This document shows positions 34,468-46,137 of a DNA stretch of 64,000 bases, one piece after another (the stretch's first letter is position 1; the number at the start of each line of letters is the position of its first letter). The stretch spans positions 1 through 64,000 of the forward strand of contig JAPEUQ010000020.1 of NCBI GenBank assembly GCA_027946365.1, read 5' to 3'. The notes below the pieces were generated by a model. The model worked only from the letters and a program-made list of their open reading frames with translations, was not told where the DNA came from and searched no databases. Source of the stretch: Kalmusia sp. IMI 367209. Taxonomy: Eukaryota > Ascomycota > Dothideomycetes > Pleosporales > Didymosphaeriaceae. Made by a program: the position numbers and the translations under genes.

Positions 34468-35064
34468 GCTGGGAGAGCGTTAGGAGTGGGCGAGGCTCCC
34501 GACGCGGGGGCGAGTCCGGGACGTCCCAAATGCCTACATGTGGTCAGTTGGATCCTCTGCTCCATTGTCTAGATCCGAGGATGCAAAGACCGTGTGCACT
34601 TCACTCCCTAGGCTGTCCACTCACCAGGATCGTCTTCGCCAGCCTGTGCAGCATTTCTGCTGTACAGGCCGGCCAACCGTCCGCCTGAAAGCGGGTGCAG
34701 ACGGCGGGGAGGCGTGGGCGGCGGCGGCGACGGTGACGGCAGTGGGGGCAGGTTCTTGGGAGGCATTGTTGATGGTGGTGGTGGTGGTGGTGGCGGCGGC
34801 GGCGATGGCGACGGTAGGAGCAGACCTTGTTTGCCAAAGGGTGAAAGTGAATAGTTTGAATGTGTATTTCGGATGCATAGAACGTAGAGCGTTTTGTTGC
34901 CTGTTGCAACGGCCGTCCGCACGCGCTACCCTGCACGGAAGGTACGTCTATAACACCATCCATGGACAGCGTCTCCGCCGGAAACATTGTCGTTCAAACC
35001 CGATTCTCGGCCAGAGACCATGACGCCCTATTTGGCAGTGTAGGACTTCCTGCCTCGGTTGGAA
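34468..35064. other. Low-complexity GC-rich stretch
   Basis: Dominated by GGTGGT, GGCGGC and GACGG simple repeats (about 34700-34815) that open spurious frames on both strands. No gene supported. Confidence 0.4.
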
Positions 35065-35215
35065 ACCGCGATGAAGATGTTCGAAGTTTCCAATTGAGAG
35101 GTTGTCCGCGTTGGGCATTACCAGGTGGATGCTGAGCCTGGGCCGGAAACGTTGTCCTTTTTAAGCTCACGCCTCGACTCTGCATCGTTTCGGCCGGAAA
35201 CTTTGTCTGTCGACC
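35065..35215. repeat. Two hairpin-element copies (AAGTTTCC / GGAAACTTTG)
   Basis: TTCGAAGTTTCCAATTGAGAG near 35074 pairs imperfectly with GGGCCGGAAACGTTGTCC near 35139, and CGGCCGGAAACTTTGTCTG follows at about 35190. The arrangement matches 31891-31969 over its whole length, so these are diverged copies of one element. Confidence 0.6.
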
Positions 35216-35399
35216 CTAACGTGTGGGTGCCTGTCAAGTTGGACGGTGTCGTCAGCGTCGAATCGGGTGCGTACCAACGTAGAAGTGCTGAGCGAAGAGT
35301 ATAAACGTTCGCGTCGAGCCTTTCACCGCGATCCAAACCTAGCAAACTAGACGTACCTGTGTCTGTGAAGAGCCCTAGCAGCGTAGGACGCACCCTTCA

Positions 35400-35660
35400 C
35401 AATCTGCGATGAGTCTCTATGGTCGGTGGTGAACTTCCCCGGTGGTGGCAAGCTTCGACGTCTCTTACCTGGTTCTGATTTGGTTCCTGATTCGACGCCA
35501 AAAACGTGCACGGATGGAGTAGATGGGTGAGTCAAGATCGCAATGGCGGGCAGCCAAGGTAGCGCACCGTAGACTTCCGTACGCTACGGGATCCTTCCCT
35601 GGTCTATGGTAAACGTCCAGGGCACCGTGATGAAGGGCCCGCCACGCCGTCCGCCCCTCC
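35400..35660. repeat. Dispersed repeat copy
   Basis: Has CACAATCTGCGATGAGTCTC, GGTTCTGATTTGGTTCCTG, CAAAAACGTGCACGG and GTAGACTTCCGTACGCTACG in the same order as at 30.7 and 32.2 kb. Confidence 0.55.
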
Positions 35661-35689
35661 GTCACCTAGTTAGCAAGGATGGTTCCGAA

Positions 35690-36178
35690 CGACCAACGAG
35701 CGTACGCATGAGCTTTGACTGAGATGCGATATGTCGGTACGTGGTGGCTCCGTGTCTTCAGTAGGTAGCGTGCCCGTATCGTCGTCGACCACGTTCGGCG
35801 ACTCGATGGGCACTGTAGTGCCAGAGCTGGCCCGCTGCCGCGCGGGCAGGAGTGCGCGTGGTAAACTTGAACGGATGACGACGAGGGCGGTAGTGCTGGA
35901 CCTAGGCCTGGCCCTGGCGCCGCGTAGGTTGGACTGTTCGTGGTGATGCTCCTCGATCGTCTTTCTTTGGGGGATGACTACGGCCTGAGCCGGGCGCCTT
36001 TGTGGCTGTGGGTCGGCCTCGTGGCAACCCGGCAATGGTGACGCCTAGGATCTGGGCATTGGTAAGCCTCGCGAGTTGCAGAAGGCGGCGTCCAGACAAG
36101 AAGACGAGCAGTGGATTTCGTTCCGACTGATTCCTCGATGTTGATGTAGGGAGTAGCTAGGTTCGATGGCGTCTCCAT
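35690..36178 (-). pseudogene. Unknown gene Y, copy 2 (diverged)
   Basis: A minus-strand frame includes TVPIESPNVVDDDTGTLP, aligning with TVPSESSNMVHGSAEPSL of copy 1, and both are followed by RTDISH or RHITSQ at the same DNA sequence (CCGACATATC). The rest is damaged, and the 36178-35978 part (METPSNLATPYINIEE) has no visible counterpart in copy 1. Confidence 0.4.
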
Positions 36179-36469
36179 GCTGAAAGATGGGAGTGGAGCG
36201 GCGTGTCTTTTATGGCAGAAGTCCGTGTTCCTGCTCAGTGCTCACACAGCACCTTCCGCCAATGCGGTAGATGAAGGTAGTAAAATGACCCTAGACGTCC
36301 TGGGAAGATGCTGACTGACGTATCGGACCGTATGAGGAGAAATTCCGTAGCCCCTTGCCCTATGCTAACCCTACACCAACCCTAGCCCCTCTTATTGGGA
36401 GGGCTGGTACTAGTTACCACATAAGGAGAGTGGACACCGAATTGGGATCGGGCCAGTCGGACCCGCCAA

Positions 36470-36560
36470 GACTGCGGTGAACCTCTGTAGTCTAGGGTAG
36501 ACTCGGGTGGGCCACCGTAAACATCCCCAATCTACGGTAGACCTCCCTATCCTATTGCAT
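36470..36560. repeat. Cluster of palindromic repeat units
   Basis: ACCTCTGTAGTCTAGGGTAG, GCCACCGTAAACATCCCC and AATCTACGGTAGACCTCCC lie one after the other about 25 bp apart, the same family as at 31.0 and 33.4 kb. Confidence 0.6.
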
Positions 36561-36899
36561 CCATGCGTGAGCCCCTGCCCGGCCGTCATATGTGGTCCGG
36601 CGCACGTCAGCTGAAAGGCCTGGTTGAAGGGGACTCGAGCTTCACCTCGTCCTTGCCACGCTCCCACTCCCCGCCTCGCCCTCACCCTCCACCCTGCCCT
36701 TCACCCCACCCTCCATGTTGCCCTCCACCTTGCCCTGCAGCTCGGCGGAGGAAGTCTTCCCGGAGAAAGGGATCGACGAGGCCTTCCGCCAGTATTGACT
36801 GGGGGAGGGGGAAGGAGCGAAAGGGTGATTCTCATCTTAGCTGCTCTCGAGGCCACCAGCCTGGTCGTCTTTCGTCGCAGAAGAGTCTGTATGCTCCTC

Positions 36900-37255
36900 A
36901 TTGCCTTGTTTGAAGACCGCCGCTGACGAACTCCAACGGCGTCCGCCTGGTCTTCTTTGGGAGTTGCTTGAGGCAGTTTCGCCGCCAGTCGGACGGCTCC
37001 TTGGTCTGCGCTTTCTGCCTCGTCAGTCCCTCCCGCTCCTCGCAAACTAACTTGAGCCCATCTACCAATCTTACACCTGGGATGAGTCGGGTCCTTCAAG
37101 GCGTCGTCTTCAAAGTTCCACCTATCCATAAGTCCGAGGAAGTAGTACTTGGCATGACGCATTCGAATGCTAGTGACCTCTCTGTAATCTCGCGACCGAC
37201 GATCCCGCCTTCCGGGGTCTGTGAAGGCAAACTCTCCTCCTCGCCGTTGGTTGTG
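36900..37255 (-). pseudogene. Unknown gene X, copy 2 (diverged fragment)
   Basis: Base-for-base related to 30010-30390, for example the shared stretch TCAAAGTTCCACCTATCCAT and the peptide GLMDRWNFEDDALK. Several indels disrupt the frame relative to copy 1, and about 30 bp present in copy 1 is missing near 37155. Dead copy. Confidence 0.6.
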
Positions 37256-37562
37256 TATTGGCGGAAGGGGTGCTCCGCTGCACCTGGCAGGGACGTTGGG
37301 CCTTTGTTGGCATCAACGTTTTACACTGCTCTTGTTCTTCAACAGGTTGTAGATTCCTTGCCAGCTTGGACTGCGTTCTCGCGACGTCGTCCGCATATTG
37401 TCGATGGCCTGGCTTCGTGGCTTTTGGAACGCTGAAAAACGCGATCTCAGGAGTCGGTGCTCTTGTAGAGTTTGTGAGCATATGAACGGATAGAGTGAAT
37501 GTATTCTTGTCTCGTCCTCAATAGTCCCAACTTCGATCTTGTACGGCAAGGCAGCGGCGCCC

Positions 37563-37950
37563 TTATGTAAGTAGCCATGGTCGGTATTGTCGTGAAATCG
37601 GACAAGTTCGAACCATCGATGTGGGTTAGGGGTACTTTTGTGATGCCGGACAAGTTCGAATGATTAATACTCGAGCACGGTTGCCTTGTCGCCCGTCTCG
37701 TCCTCTAGGGCGCTCAAAGCGAGGGATTGAGGGTCCTCAAGCCGCGCAGCCTGTTCACCCGTCAGTCTCATGTACTTTGTTGATCGTCAGCTTTGAGACT
37801 TACCGTGAGCCTGCAAGCGGCCATGGTCGATATCGTCGTGAAATCGGACAAGTCCGAACGATCAATGTTTCAGCATAGCTGCCTTGTCGCCCCTCTCGTC
37901 CTCTAGGGCGCTCAAAGCGAAGAATCGAGGATCCTGTGCTCGGGGAGCTA
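37563..37950. repeat. Imperfect tandem duplication, about 240-bp unit
   Basis: AGCCATGGTCGGTATTGTCG plus GAAATCGGACAAGTTCGAA near 37570 recurs near 37820, and GCCTTGTCGCCCGTCTCGTC plus CTAGGGCGCTCAAAGCGA near 37685 recurs near 37880. No gene is recognised in either copy. Confidence 0.75.
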
Positions 37951-38114
37951 CCCCGCCTCTCGTAGAGGACGAATACGTTGAAGTGACGAGTATGATGGGA
38001 TTGTTTCGACAACTATAGTTGCGATGATAGCTGGCTTGCTATTTCAGTCAGCTGCTGTTGGAGAGGCGTTCAGGGAAGGGCGTCGGGCATACCCATTGGT
38101 CCACCAGAAGAGCG

Positions 38115-38310
38115 TGGTGTAGGGCGGTGTGGAGGGTGTTGGTGTAGGTGCTGAAACAAAAGAGGAGAGGGAAGGTGACGGTTACAAGTACTAAAACAAA
38201 GGAGGGTAGGTGAGAGGACGGTGCAAGCGCTAAAGCAAAAGAGGACTGGTGAGAGCATGGCGTAAGTGCTAAAGGAAAAGAGCATAGGTGAGAGCATGGT
38301 GAGAATGGCG
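38115..38310. repeat. Minisatellite, about 34-bp units
   Basis: Five to six imperfect copies of a unit containing GGTGAGAGCATGG, GTGCTAAAGCAAAAGAGG. The long minus-strand frame across it (38070-38897) is Ser/Thr/Phe-rich because of the repeat and is not called as a gene. Confidence 0.7.
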
Positions 38311-38589
38311 GCTCGTTCATGCCCAGCGCGACTGGTGAACGGAGGCCTCATGCTTGTGGTGGAAAAGGAAGGCACGCGCCTGTGAGCGGCGGCGGTACAT
38401 GTGAAACCTAGCACCATAGTGGTCATGTGATATGAAGTGAACGTGGACGGATGTAAAAGGGAGAGATGGTTCGACTGCACTGACTCCGTAGCGCGGCAGT
38501 TGAGCCATGCAACATCGCGAGCACACACCGAGTGAAAGAGTCGTACCAGGGTACCCTGGAGACCGAGGCTTTTCTTTCCATACCCGTCC

Positions 38590-39130
38590 ACAATGTACCG
38601 TATTCTAGGATAGACTACGGCAGCCCGCTGTACGCTACGACAAACTACGGCAGCCCTCTGTAATCTACAATAGACTCCTCTAGCCGAGGGGCGGACTTCT
38701 TCGTCTTGAAGTGCTTTAGCAGGTCTGTCGACGACTTCGAACAGCTGCCGGACATCATCGGAGAGGCTACCACAGCAACGGGTCTCGGAGTAGTCAGAGG
38801 GCATAGACGCAAATGCCGTCCTTCCAGGAAGTCCTTCCTGCTTGGATCGATCGTCCCGACTCCGCGGATGAGTTGCTGTGGCGGACAGGTTGACCAAGCT
38901 ATCAGAAACTGCCGTAGTCTCCGGTTCACTACAAAAACCTTCTATAGTCTAGGGTAGATTCTGATACTAAATGAGGAACTTTGATTGTCTGCGATAAACT
39001 TCTAGAGCACTAACATGCTCCCTCCACGTAGAGAGGTGTAACGTGGCAGTTCTGATTTGGATCTTGGTTTGATGCCAAGGTCATGCACACGGGAGGTCAA
39101 AAGGTGGAGGTCTGACAGTCCACCCGTCCC
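38590..39130. repeat. Dispersed repeat copy with several palindromic units
   Basis: Has TATTCTAGGATAGACTACGG, TACGCTACGACAAACTACGG and TAATCTACAATAGACTCC in a row (38590-38680), then CTTCTATAGTCTAGGGTAGATTC (38940) and GATTTGGATCTTGGTTTGATG with AAGGTCATGCACACGGG (39055-39095). Confidence 0.65.
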
Positions 39131-40415
39131 GTCAGAGGCTACAGGCTGGACAGCGAGGCAGGGGAGCTTTTACAAAGAAGGAATCGATGTAGCTCTCGGC
39201 TAGCATTCATAGACGCAGAACAAGTTTGACACTGCACCGAAATATAACGCTAATAACGTTGCTTGCTTAGGTCTGAGCGCCCTCTACTGATATCTAACCG
39301 AAAGACCAGATCTACCATCCCAATTGCTATCCTCCCCTCTACTATTCTACACGCCGAGTACAGGAATAGAACGGAAGGGCTTGTTGATGCTATCATGGTG
39401 CGAAAGGTGCGGATAGCGGCGGGTGGGGTCATGGATGGTAGGGCGAGTAGGGCTGTGGACGGTAGGGCGGGTGGGATTGTAAATGGTAACGCAGGTGGGA
39501 CTGTAGATTCTCGTACGGGTCGTGGTACGGTTCGTGGTACGAAAGCTGGGAAGGAGTTGGTCGATGACCTGGATTATACCGAGGAAGATCGCCGCGGTCG
39601 TAAATTCAATCAGCACACGTAGAGCGACGATGAATCAAGACGAAGTACTAACCATGCCCCCACCTCCTCGACAGCCAGGCGGTTAGAACCGACCCAGCAA
39701 GTATGGCAATGGGCGTTACGAGGCTCCCCACAGCCGACACGATTTGAGGGATAAGAGCGGGCATAGCTTTGCTAGGACTACACCTAATCCTGTTAGCGCA
39801 AACCAACGCTGAAGATAGAATACCCCCAAGGAGCTTTAGGGCGATGGTATACCCTGAGAAACGTTTTCCGTGGGTTTTGTCGTATTTGCGTTGGTTAATA
39901 CAGGCCTGCGGATTCTAAGTGCTTGGCGAGCCTGCAATGGCGATGCTGTACATATTTTCAAGCTATAGCCAGGCTCGAGAGGGGACTTATATAGATAAAA
40001 AAGGTGGGTGCTTTGGTATAACGCTCAGGCACCAGATCGCTGGGCTCGTCAGCGGGCAGACACCTCCACGCTGGGAGATTTGGAAACCGTCCAGTAGAAC
40101 CCCGTTCGTATCCCGGCTACTGGGTGCGAGAAGGCTGACGGGCGCTGGTAGTGGCGCGTGGGTGAAATCAGCCCCAGGGCTGCGCTAGTCGATGCAGGGA
40201 GATTGTGGAATTGACGAATTAGAAGCGTCCACGGGCGAGATTTTAGAACCTGCCAATCGGGTCCAGTTGGGTCATAGCTTAGCAACCTACCTAAACAGTC
40301 GGTCTGGAAAAGGCTGGGCAGGTATAAAGGTTTGGTGCCACCCGCCCATAGCCAACACCTACGTTCAGACCTAGCCTTCGCTCCGCTTCTTCCTTCGTGC
40401 TCTACGTACATTACC
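39131..40415. other. Intergenic before the Clr5-ankyrin gene
   Basis: A frame at 39263-39622 contains short direct repeats of GGTAGGGCGGGTGGGATTG type and is probably not a gene. The last 100 bp before 40416 contain GGTATAAAGG at about 40320, a plausible TATA element about 95 bp upstream of the start codon. Confidence 0.4.
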
Positions 40416-43400
40416 ATGGCCCCCCACCCTACTAATGCTGCCTGGAAAAGCCATCAGCCAACGATTCGATCTCTCTACCTTGAAGAGGGAAAGACGCTTC
40501 AAGGCGTGATGGCGGTAATGTCCCGTGACCATGACTTCGTTGCCACGTAGGGAACTCCCCTCTATAATCTTCATCCTGACTATCACTAAAAGTAACCGGA
40601 AGGAAACGCCAATACGAGACACGCTTTAAGCAATGGGGGTTTCAGAAGAATCGGACGAAGGCCTTCTGGAAAGCCATCGAACCGAAAGTTACCAAACGTG
40701 CGCGAGACGGAAAGGAGAGTCAGCTACGTATCGGCGGAAAGGTCGTCTCGACGAAAAGGCTAAAGAGGGCGGTCTGGCACTATGGCTATGAGAAAGCATT
40801 CTCATATGGATCTCGAGGTGATGACCCAATGCCAGAGGATCCTAGGTACCCATATGAAATGCTCACTTGTTTCGACAGAGCCAACCCCCGGAACACCAGA
40901 AGGAGTCTACATATCTACCCCCCCAGCCTTACAGACTGACGCCGCTTTGTCACACAACCTGCCCTGGTTCCGTTTGCTGGCCATGATTCAGTCTGACGGT
41001 AGGTACCCTTTTAAAGTACCTATATACACAGCTAATACTATACTAGCCAGTCCCTATCCAGACCTAGTCGCCATTTCCACCAGTATCGAGTGTCCTCCTC
41101 ACGCTAGTAATCTAGTTCTATCAAAGTCACAGAAGCCCCAGGTGTTGAGTAGGATGCCTACGGACTTCTTGGGGATGACAACTTCCGTGGTCCGCGCTTG
41201 GACTGGTACTACGAGGGCTACAAGCCAGTCAAACACCACCCAGCAGTTCTATAATCATCTACGCGCCATCCTTCCAGAAGACCTGGATAGTGAGATGAGA
41301 GCGAGTGCTGAAGGTCCTGGCGGGCTTATCCAGATCCATGGAAACGTGCAGTATCTTAGCTTAGCGGTATATCTACTAACTAACAACATGTTACACAGTG
41401 ACATGGTCAGTCTACTAGCCGAAACTCTCCAAGAAGAGAGAACCAGGCAATTTTTGAAGCTTCTCCTATCAATACAGTGCCCGACGGTAGAAGCTTTCGC
41501 GGAACTCCTTTTCGAACTTACAATACGGTCTCTGTGTCCTGGAATGGTACAGGAGTGTGTCAATGCAGGAGTGGACCCAAACTCACACGTGCTGGGAGTG
41601 ACTGCCCTTCAGTACGTTTCTGGGAAAGGTGATGTTGAGCTGGCTCAGATTCTTCTCGATGCCGGGGCGGACGTCAACGCCCCAGCAACATACGATGGGG
41701 GAAGTACAGCCCTCCAAGCAGCAGTTGAGGGGAACAACGTCGACCTGGTTCGGATTCTTCTCGATGCCGGGGCGGACGTCAACGCTCCAGCAGTATACCA
41801 CTGGGGATGGACAGCCCCAAGCGGCAGTTGAGCGGAACAACGTCAAGCTGGTTCGGCTTCTTCTCGATGCCGGGGCGGATGTCAACGCCCCAGCAGCATA
41901 CAAAGAGGGAAGGACAGCCCTCCAAGCGGCAGCTGAGGAGAACAACGTCAACCTGGTTCGGATTCTTCTCGATGCCGGGGCGGATGTCAACGCTCCAGGA
42001 GCATACCACCGGGGAAGTACAGCCCTCAAAGCGGCAGCTGAGGGGAACAACGTCGACCTGGTTCGGATTCTTCTCGATGCCGGGGCGGATGTCAACGCCC
42101 CAGCAACATACGATGGGGGAAGTACAGCCCTCCAAGCGGCAGCTGAGGGGAACAACGTCGACCTGGTTCGGATTCTTCTCGATGCCGGGGCGGATGTCAA
42201 CGCCCCAGCAACATACGATGGGGGAAGTACAGCCCTCCAAGCGGCAGCTGAGCGGAACAACGTTAAGCTGGTTCGGCTTCTTCTCGATGCCGGGGCGGAT
42301 GTCAACGCCCCAGCAGCAGACAGTGGGGGAAGGACAGCCCTCCAAGCGGCAGTTAAGGGAACAACGTCAAGCTGGTTCAGCTTCTTCTCAATGCCGGGGC
42401 GGATGTCAACGCACCACTAGCACGTAATTGGGGGGGAAGTACAGCCCTCCAAGCGGCAGTTGAGGAGAATAACGTTGAGCTAGTTCGGATTCTCCTCGAT
42501 GCCGGGGCGGACGTCAACGCTCCAGGAGCATACAAAGAGGGAAGGACAGCCCTCCAAGCGGCAGCTGAGGAGAACAACGTCAACCTGGTTCGGATTCTTC
42601 TCGATGCCGGGGCGGATGTCAACGCCCCAGCAGCAGACAGTGGGGGAAGGACAGCCCTCCAAGCGGCAATTAAGGGGAACAACGTCAAGCTGGTTCAGCT
42701 TCTTCTCGATGCCGGGGCGGATGTCAACGCACCACTAGCACGTAATTGGGGGGGAAGGACAGCCCTCCAAGCGGCAGTTGAGCGAAATAACGTCGACCTA
42801 GTTCAGCTTCTTCTCGATGCCGGGGCGGATGTCAACGCTCCAGCAGTATACCACCGGGGAAGTACAGCCCTCCAAGCGGCAGCTGAGCGGAACAACGTCA
42901 AGCTGGTTCGGCTTCTTCTCAATGCCGGGGCAGATGTCAACGCCCCAGCAACATACGATGGGGGAAGTACAGCCCTCCAAGCGGCAGTTAAGCGGAATAA
43001 CGTCGAGCGGGTTCGGATTCTTCTCGATGCTGGGGCGGGTGTCGACTCCTCAGCAGTATCTCGTGGATGGACAGCCCTCCAAGCGGCAGCTGAGGGGAAA
43101 AACGTCGAACTGGTTCGGATTCTTCTCGATGCCGGGGCAGATGTCAACGCCCCAGGAGCATACGATGGGGGAAGTACAGCCCTCCAAGCGGCAGCTGAGG
43201 GGAACAACGTCGACCTAGTTCAGATTCTTCTCAATGCCGGGGCGGATATCAACGCCCCAGCAGCATACTACCGGGAAGTACAGCCCTCCAAGCGGCAGTT
43301 GAGCGGAATAACGTCAAGCTGGTTCGGCTTCTTCTCGATGCCGGGGCGGATGTCAACGCCCCAGCAGCATACAAAGAGGGAAGGACAGCCCTCCAAGCGG

Positions 43401-44299
43401 CAGTTGAGGGGAACAACGTCGACCTGGTTCGGATTCTTCTCGATGCCGGGGTGGATGTCAGCGCCCCAGGAGCATACGATGGGGAAAGTACAGCCCTCCA
43501 AGCGGCAGTTAAGGGGAACAACGTCGACCTGGTTCGGCTTCTTCTCGATGCCGGGGCGGACGTCAACGCTCCAGGAGCATACCACCGGGGAAGTACAGCC
43601 CTCCAAGCGGCAGCTGAGCGGAACAACGTTAAGCTGGTTCGGCTTCTTCTCGATGCCGGGGCGGATGTCAACGCCCCAGCAGCAGACAGTGGGGGAAGGA
43701 CAGCCCTCCAAGCGGCAGCTGAGGGGAACAACGTCGACCTGGTTCGGCTTCTTCTCAATGCTGGGGCGGATGTCAACGCACCACTAGCACGTGATTGGGG
43801 GGGAAGTACAGCCCTCCAAGCGGCAGTTGAGGAGAATAACGTCGAGCTAGTTCGGATTCTTCTCGATGCCGGGGCGGATGTCAACGCCCCAGGAGCATAT
43901 GATGGGGAAAGTACAGCCCTCCAAATAGCAGCTGTGAATGGCAACATCGATCTAGTTCGAATTCTTCTTGAGAAGGATGCAGATGTCAATGCCCCAGCCG
44001 CCGACTATGCGGGGGTGACGCCTCTTCAGGCTGCTGCTATTGGTGGCTATGTTAACATCGCCGCAATACTACTCAACGCTGGCGCAGATGTCAACGCCCC
44101 CCCGGCGGTCAGCGAGGGAAGATCAGCTTTGGAAGGGGCTGCAGAGCATGGACGCATCGATATGGTACAGTTGCTGCTCAATGCTGGTGCTAGCCTGCAC
44201 AAGGGTGAGCACTGTGATCGAGCGCCCCAACTGGCTTCGGACAACGGGCACAATGCCGTCAGAAGGCTTATTGAGGCGCACCGCCGATGTGGCACTTGA
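40416..44299 (+). pseudogene. Clr5-domain protein with about 25 ankyrin repeats, frame-disrupted
   Basis: Starts at ATG 40416 (ACCATGGC context). Residues about 9-70 are a Clr5 domain (WKSHQPTIRSLYLEEGKTL, then across an intron RQYETRFKQWGFQKN), the putative DNA-binding module found at the N-terminus of many fungal ankyrin proteins. Introns: 40547-40602 (GTAGGG...GGAAG) and 40818-40878 (GTGATG...CGACAG). An uncharacterised middle region follows, then ankyrin repeats from about 41590 to the stop at 44299. The repeat frame is broken by a 2-nt deletion at about 41814, a 1-nt deletion at about 42358 (GGG for GGGG) and a 1-nt deletion at about 43273. If real, the protein stops after three repeats; if consensus errors, it would be about 1,240 residues. 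Confidence 0.75.
41590..44270 (+). repeat. Ankyrin-coding tandem array, 105-bp period
   Basis: About 25 units of 35 codons, each carrying TALQAAxExNNVxLVRILLD and AGADVNAP. Units 2-22 are nearly identical at DNA level, and variation is concentrated at a few codons (for example ATYDGG, AAYKEG, GAYHRG, AADSGG, LARNWGG). The last three units are diverged. This pattern indicates recent expansion and exchange between units. Confidence 0.9.
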
Positions 44300-44439
44300 G
44301 CATGGGGTTCAGAATAAGCATGCTGGACTGTAGGATACCACTAAGTAGCCCGTTCATGTCTATCCTTCAGCTACGGTCCACTTCAAAGGACTGCTACTCT
44401 ATTGGCAGGTAAGTCTAGGAAAGTGCATCCGTAGAGACA

Positions 44440-44860
44440 GGCTGTCATCAATAGTAGAGCTGGGGTGCGAGGAACTGTCGTAGTCTATGATATATTCTCG
44501 TAGAAAAGAAGCAACTTTCACAGTCTATAGTAACATTCTAGTGCACGATCTAGATAGAGAGGTATAACGTAGTGGCTCTGATTTGGATCTCGATTTCATG
44601 CCAAGATTATGCACACACCGGGTATGTTAGGTCGATAGAAAGGACAGGTTGAGTCGTACGGCAGACAAGTCATTGTGGTAGACGCTATGTTTGATCTACC
44701 AGAGACTACCGTAGTCTACGATAGATTCTGCTAGCCAACGAGTAACTTTCCTAGTCTACAATAAGCTCCTGGAAGCACCAATTGTCAATAGAACCCTTTT
44801 GTAGATTAGTGTCAAATGGCTATTCTAATTTACATCTGATCTTCATCCCAAGATTATGCA
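44440..44860. repeat. Two dispersed repeat copies in tandem
   Basis: Two cycles of GTAGTCTATGATATATTC or GTAGTCTACGATAGATTC, then GATTTGGATCTCGATTTCATG or an equivalent, then AAGATTATGCACA. This is one of the best-preserved examples of the order palindrome cluster, GATTTGGATC block, ATGCACA block. Confidence 0.7.
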
Positions 44861-44879
44861 CAGATCAGGTATGTCCTGA

Positions 44880-45065
44880 GTCGATATGGTGGACAGGTCG
44901 AGTCGATATGGAGAACAGGTCGAGTCGATATGGAGAACAGGTCGAGTCAACATAGTAGACATGTCAAGTCAATATGGCAGAAAAGTCAAGTCAGTATGGC
45001 GGACAGGTCAAGTCCATATGACGTTCAGGTCGAGTCGATGTGGCGGTTATGTGTAGATATGCACA
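44880..45065. repeat. Tandem array, 21-22-bp unit
   Basis: Eight or nine copies of GTCGAGTCGATATGGAGAACAG with variants (GTCAAGTCAATATGGCAGAAAA). It ends in AGCTTGGCAGCGATATGGCG, the third block of the dispersed family. A single-unit version is present near 48600-48660. Confidence 0.8.
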
Positions 45066-45445
45066 GGCCAGCTTGGCAGCGATATGGCGGTCATATCGTC
45101 CTGGCCTGTATATACGGTTATCAGCTGCGCCCAATTCTGCGTCACCGAGACGCCAGACCCTACGTGAAGCGCACAGAGTCTCATCCGTGGATCGTGTATC
45201 TACACTCCCAACAACACAACACGGTCATTCCACCTTCACTAGGGGCCAGTACGTCCCCGTCGCCTTATATAAAGCCGAGACCCCGTTGACCAATCTCTTC
45301 TTCCCCCCTAAACAACAGCTTGAACGATGGTCGCCCGCACCCTATGACCAATTCTCATCGAAAACCAAGCACGTCATGTCGTGAGTGCTTAGCTCTCTTG
45401 TACCTTGAGAGATTTGACTGACGTAAAACCCGCACCCGGTTCAAG

Positions 45446-46137
45446 GAAGTTGGCTTGCACAAAGCGGACCCGAATGGGACTCCACGTCCTACCTCTCAGC
45501 ATAGGACTTCGCTCCGTCCGGCTCCTATCGCGGTCAACCAGGGTGCTGATTTCGATGGCAGCTGTCAGCCTCGTATTGGGTATGCACGCCTAAGAAGCTC
45601 TTGTGGTCGCTTTTACTGACGATACCTCAGCCATTTGCCACCAACTCCTCGCAAGCGCAAGGAGCCTCCCACCATATTCAAGCCTAGACTATCCTTTGCC
45701 CAGAAGAAGCGCCTCACTCTCAGGTCTAGTACTATTTCCATCGTCAAGCGTGTCAAGGTTGGTGATCTCGCCATTACTACAAGAGACGATAGTAAGAACA
45801 AGGTGGACAGGAAGCCCTTTCGCTTCTTGGATCTTCCACCCAGTAGGTCTTTTGGTTCGATTGTATAGGAATGTAACTAAGTGGATCCAGAGCTCCATAA
45901 CCAGATTTACTACATATGCATCAACATGTCGCAGAAGTAAGCGCTAGTCATCCACCATCCCCGTATAGCGACGCTTCCCCTCCAGCACCCGTCAAGGCCG
46001 GCCCAATCCAGGCCGTTACTACGAGCCTGAGGACCCAGACAAGAAGCGTTCAGCTAAAGCCAAGTAACTTCCTCCTAAGCATATCCTTTCACTTTTGTTT
46101 GTGTATTGCCTGCGCAGATAGAACCCCCAGGTGTAGG
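45446..46137 (+). CDS. Possible small spliced gene, basic product
   Basis: Coding-looking segments 45446-45579 and 45631-45842 join through a good intron (45580-45630: GTATGC...ACTGACG...CTCAG) to give a basic peptide including PPTPRKRKEPPTIFKPRLSF and STISIVKRVKVGDLAITT. A further donor at 45843 (GTAGGT) and acceptor near 45930 can extend it with a Ser/Pro-rich tail to 46137. The N-terminal exon is not located, and alternative C-terminal splices are possible. The gene abuts the truncated Copia element. No family recognised. Confidence 0.3.

Noticed and set aside
38070..38897. Minus-strand ORF of 275 codons
   Set aside because: It crosses a dispersed repeat and a minisatellite and has no recognisable protein features.
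41583..43989. Minus-strand ORFs over the ankyrin array (240 and 246 codons)
   Set aside because: They are repeat shadows; the plus-strand frame has the ankyrin consensus.
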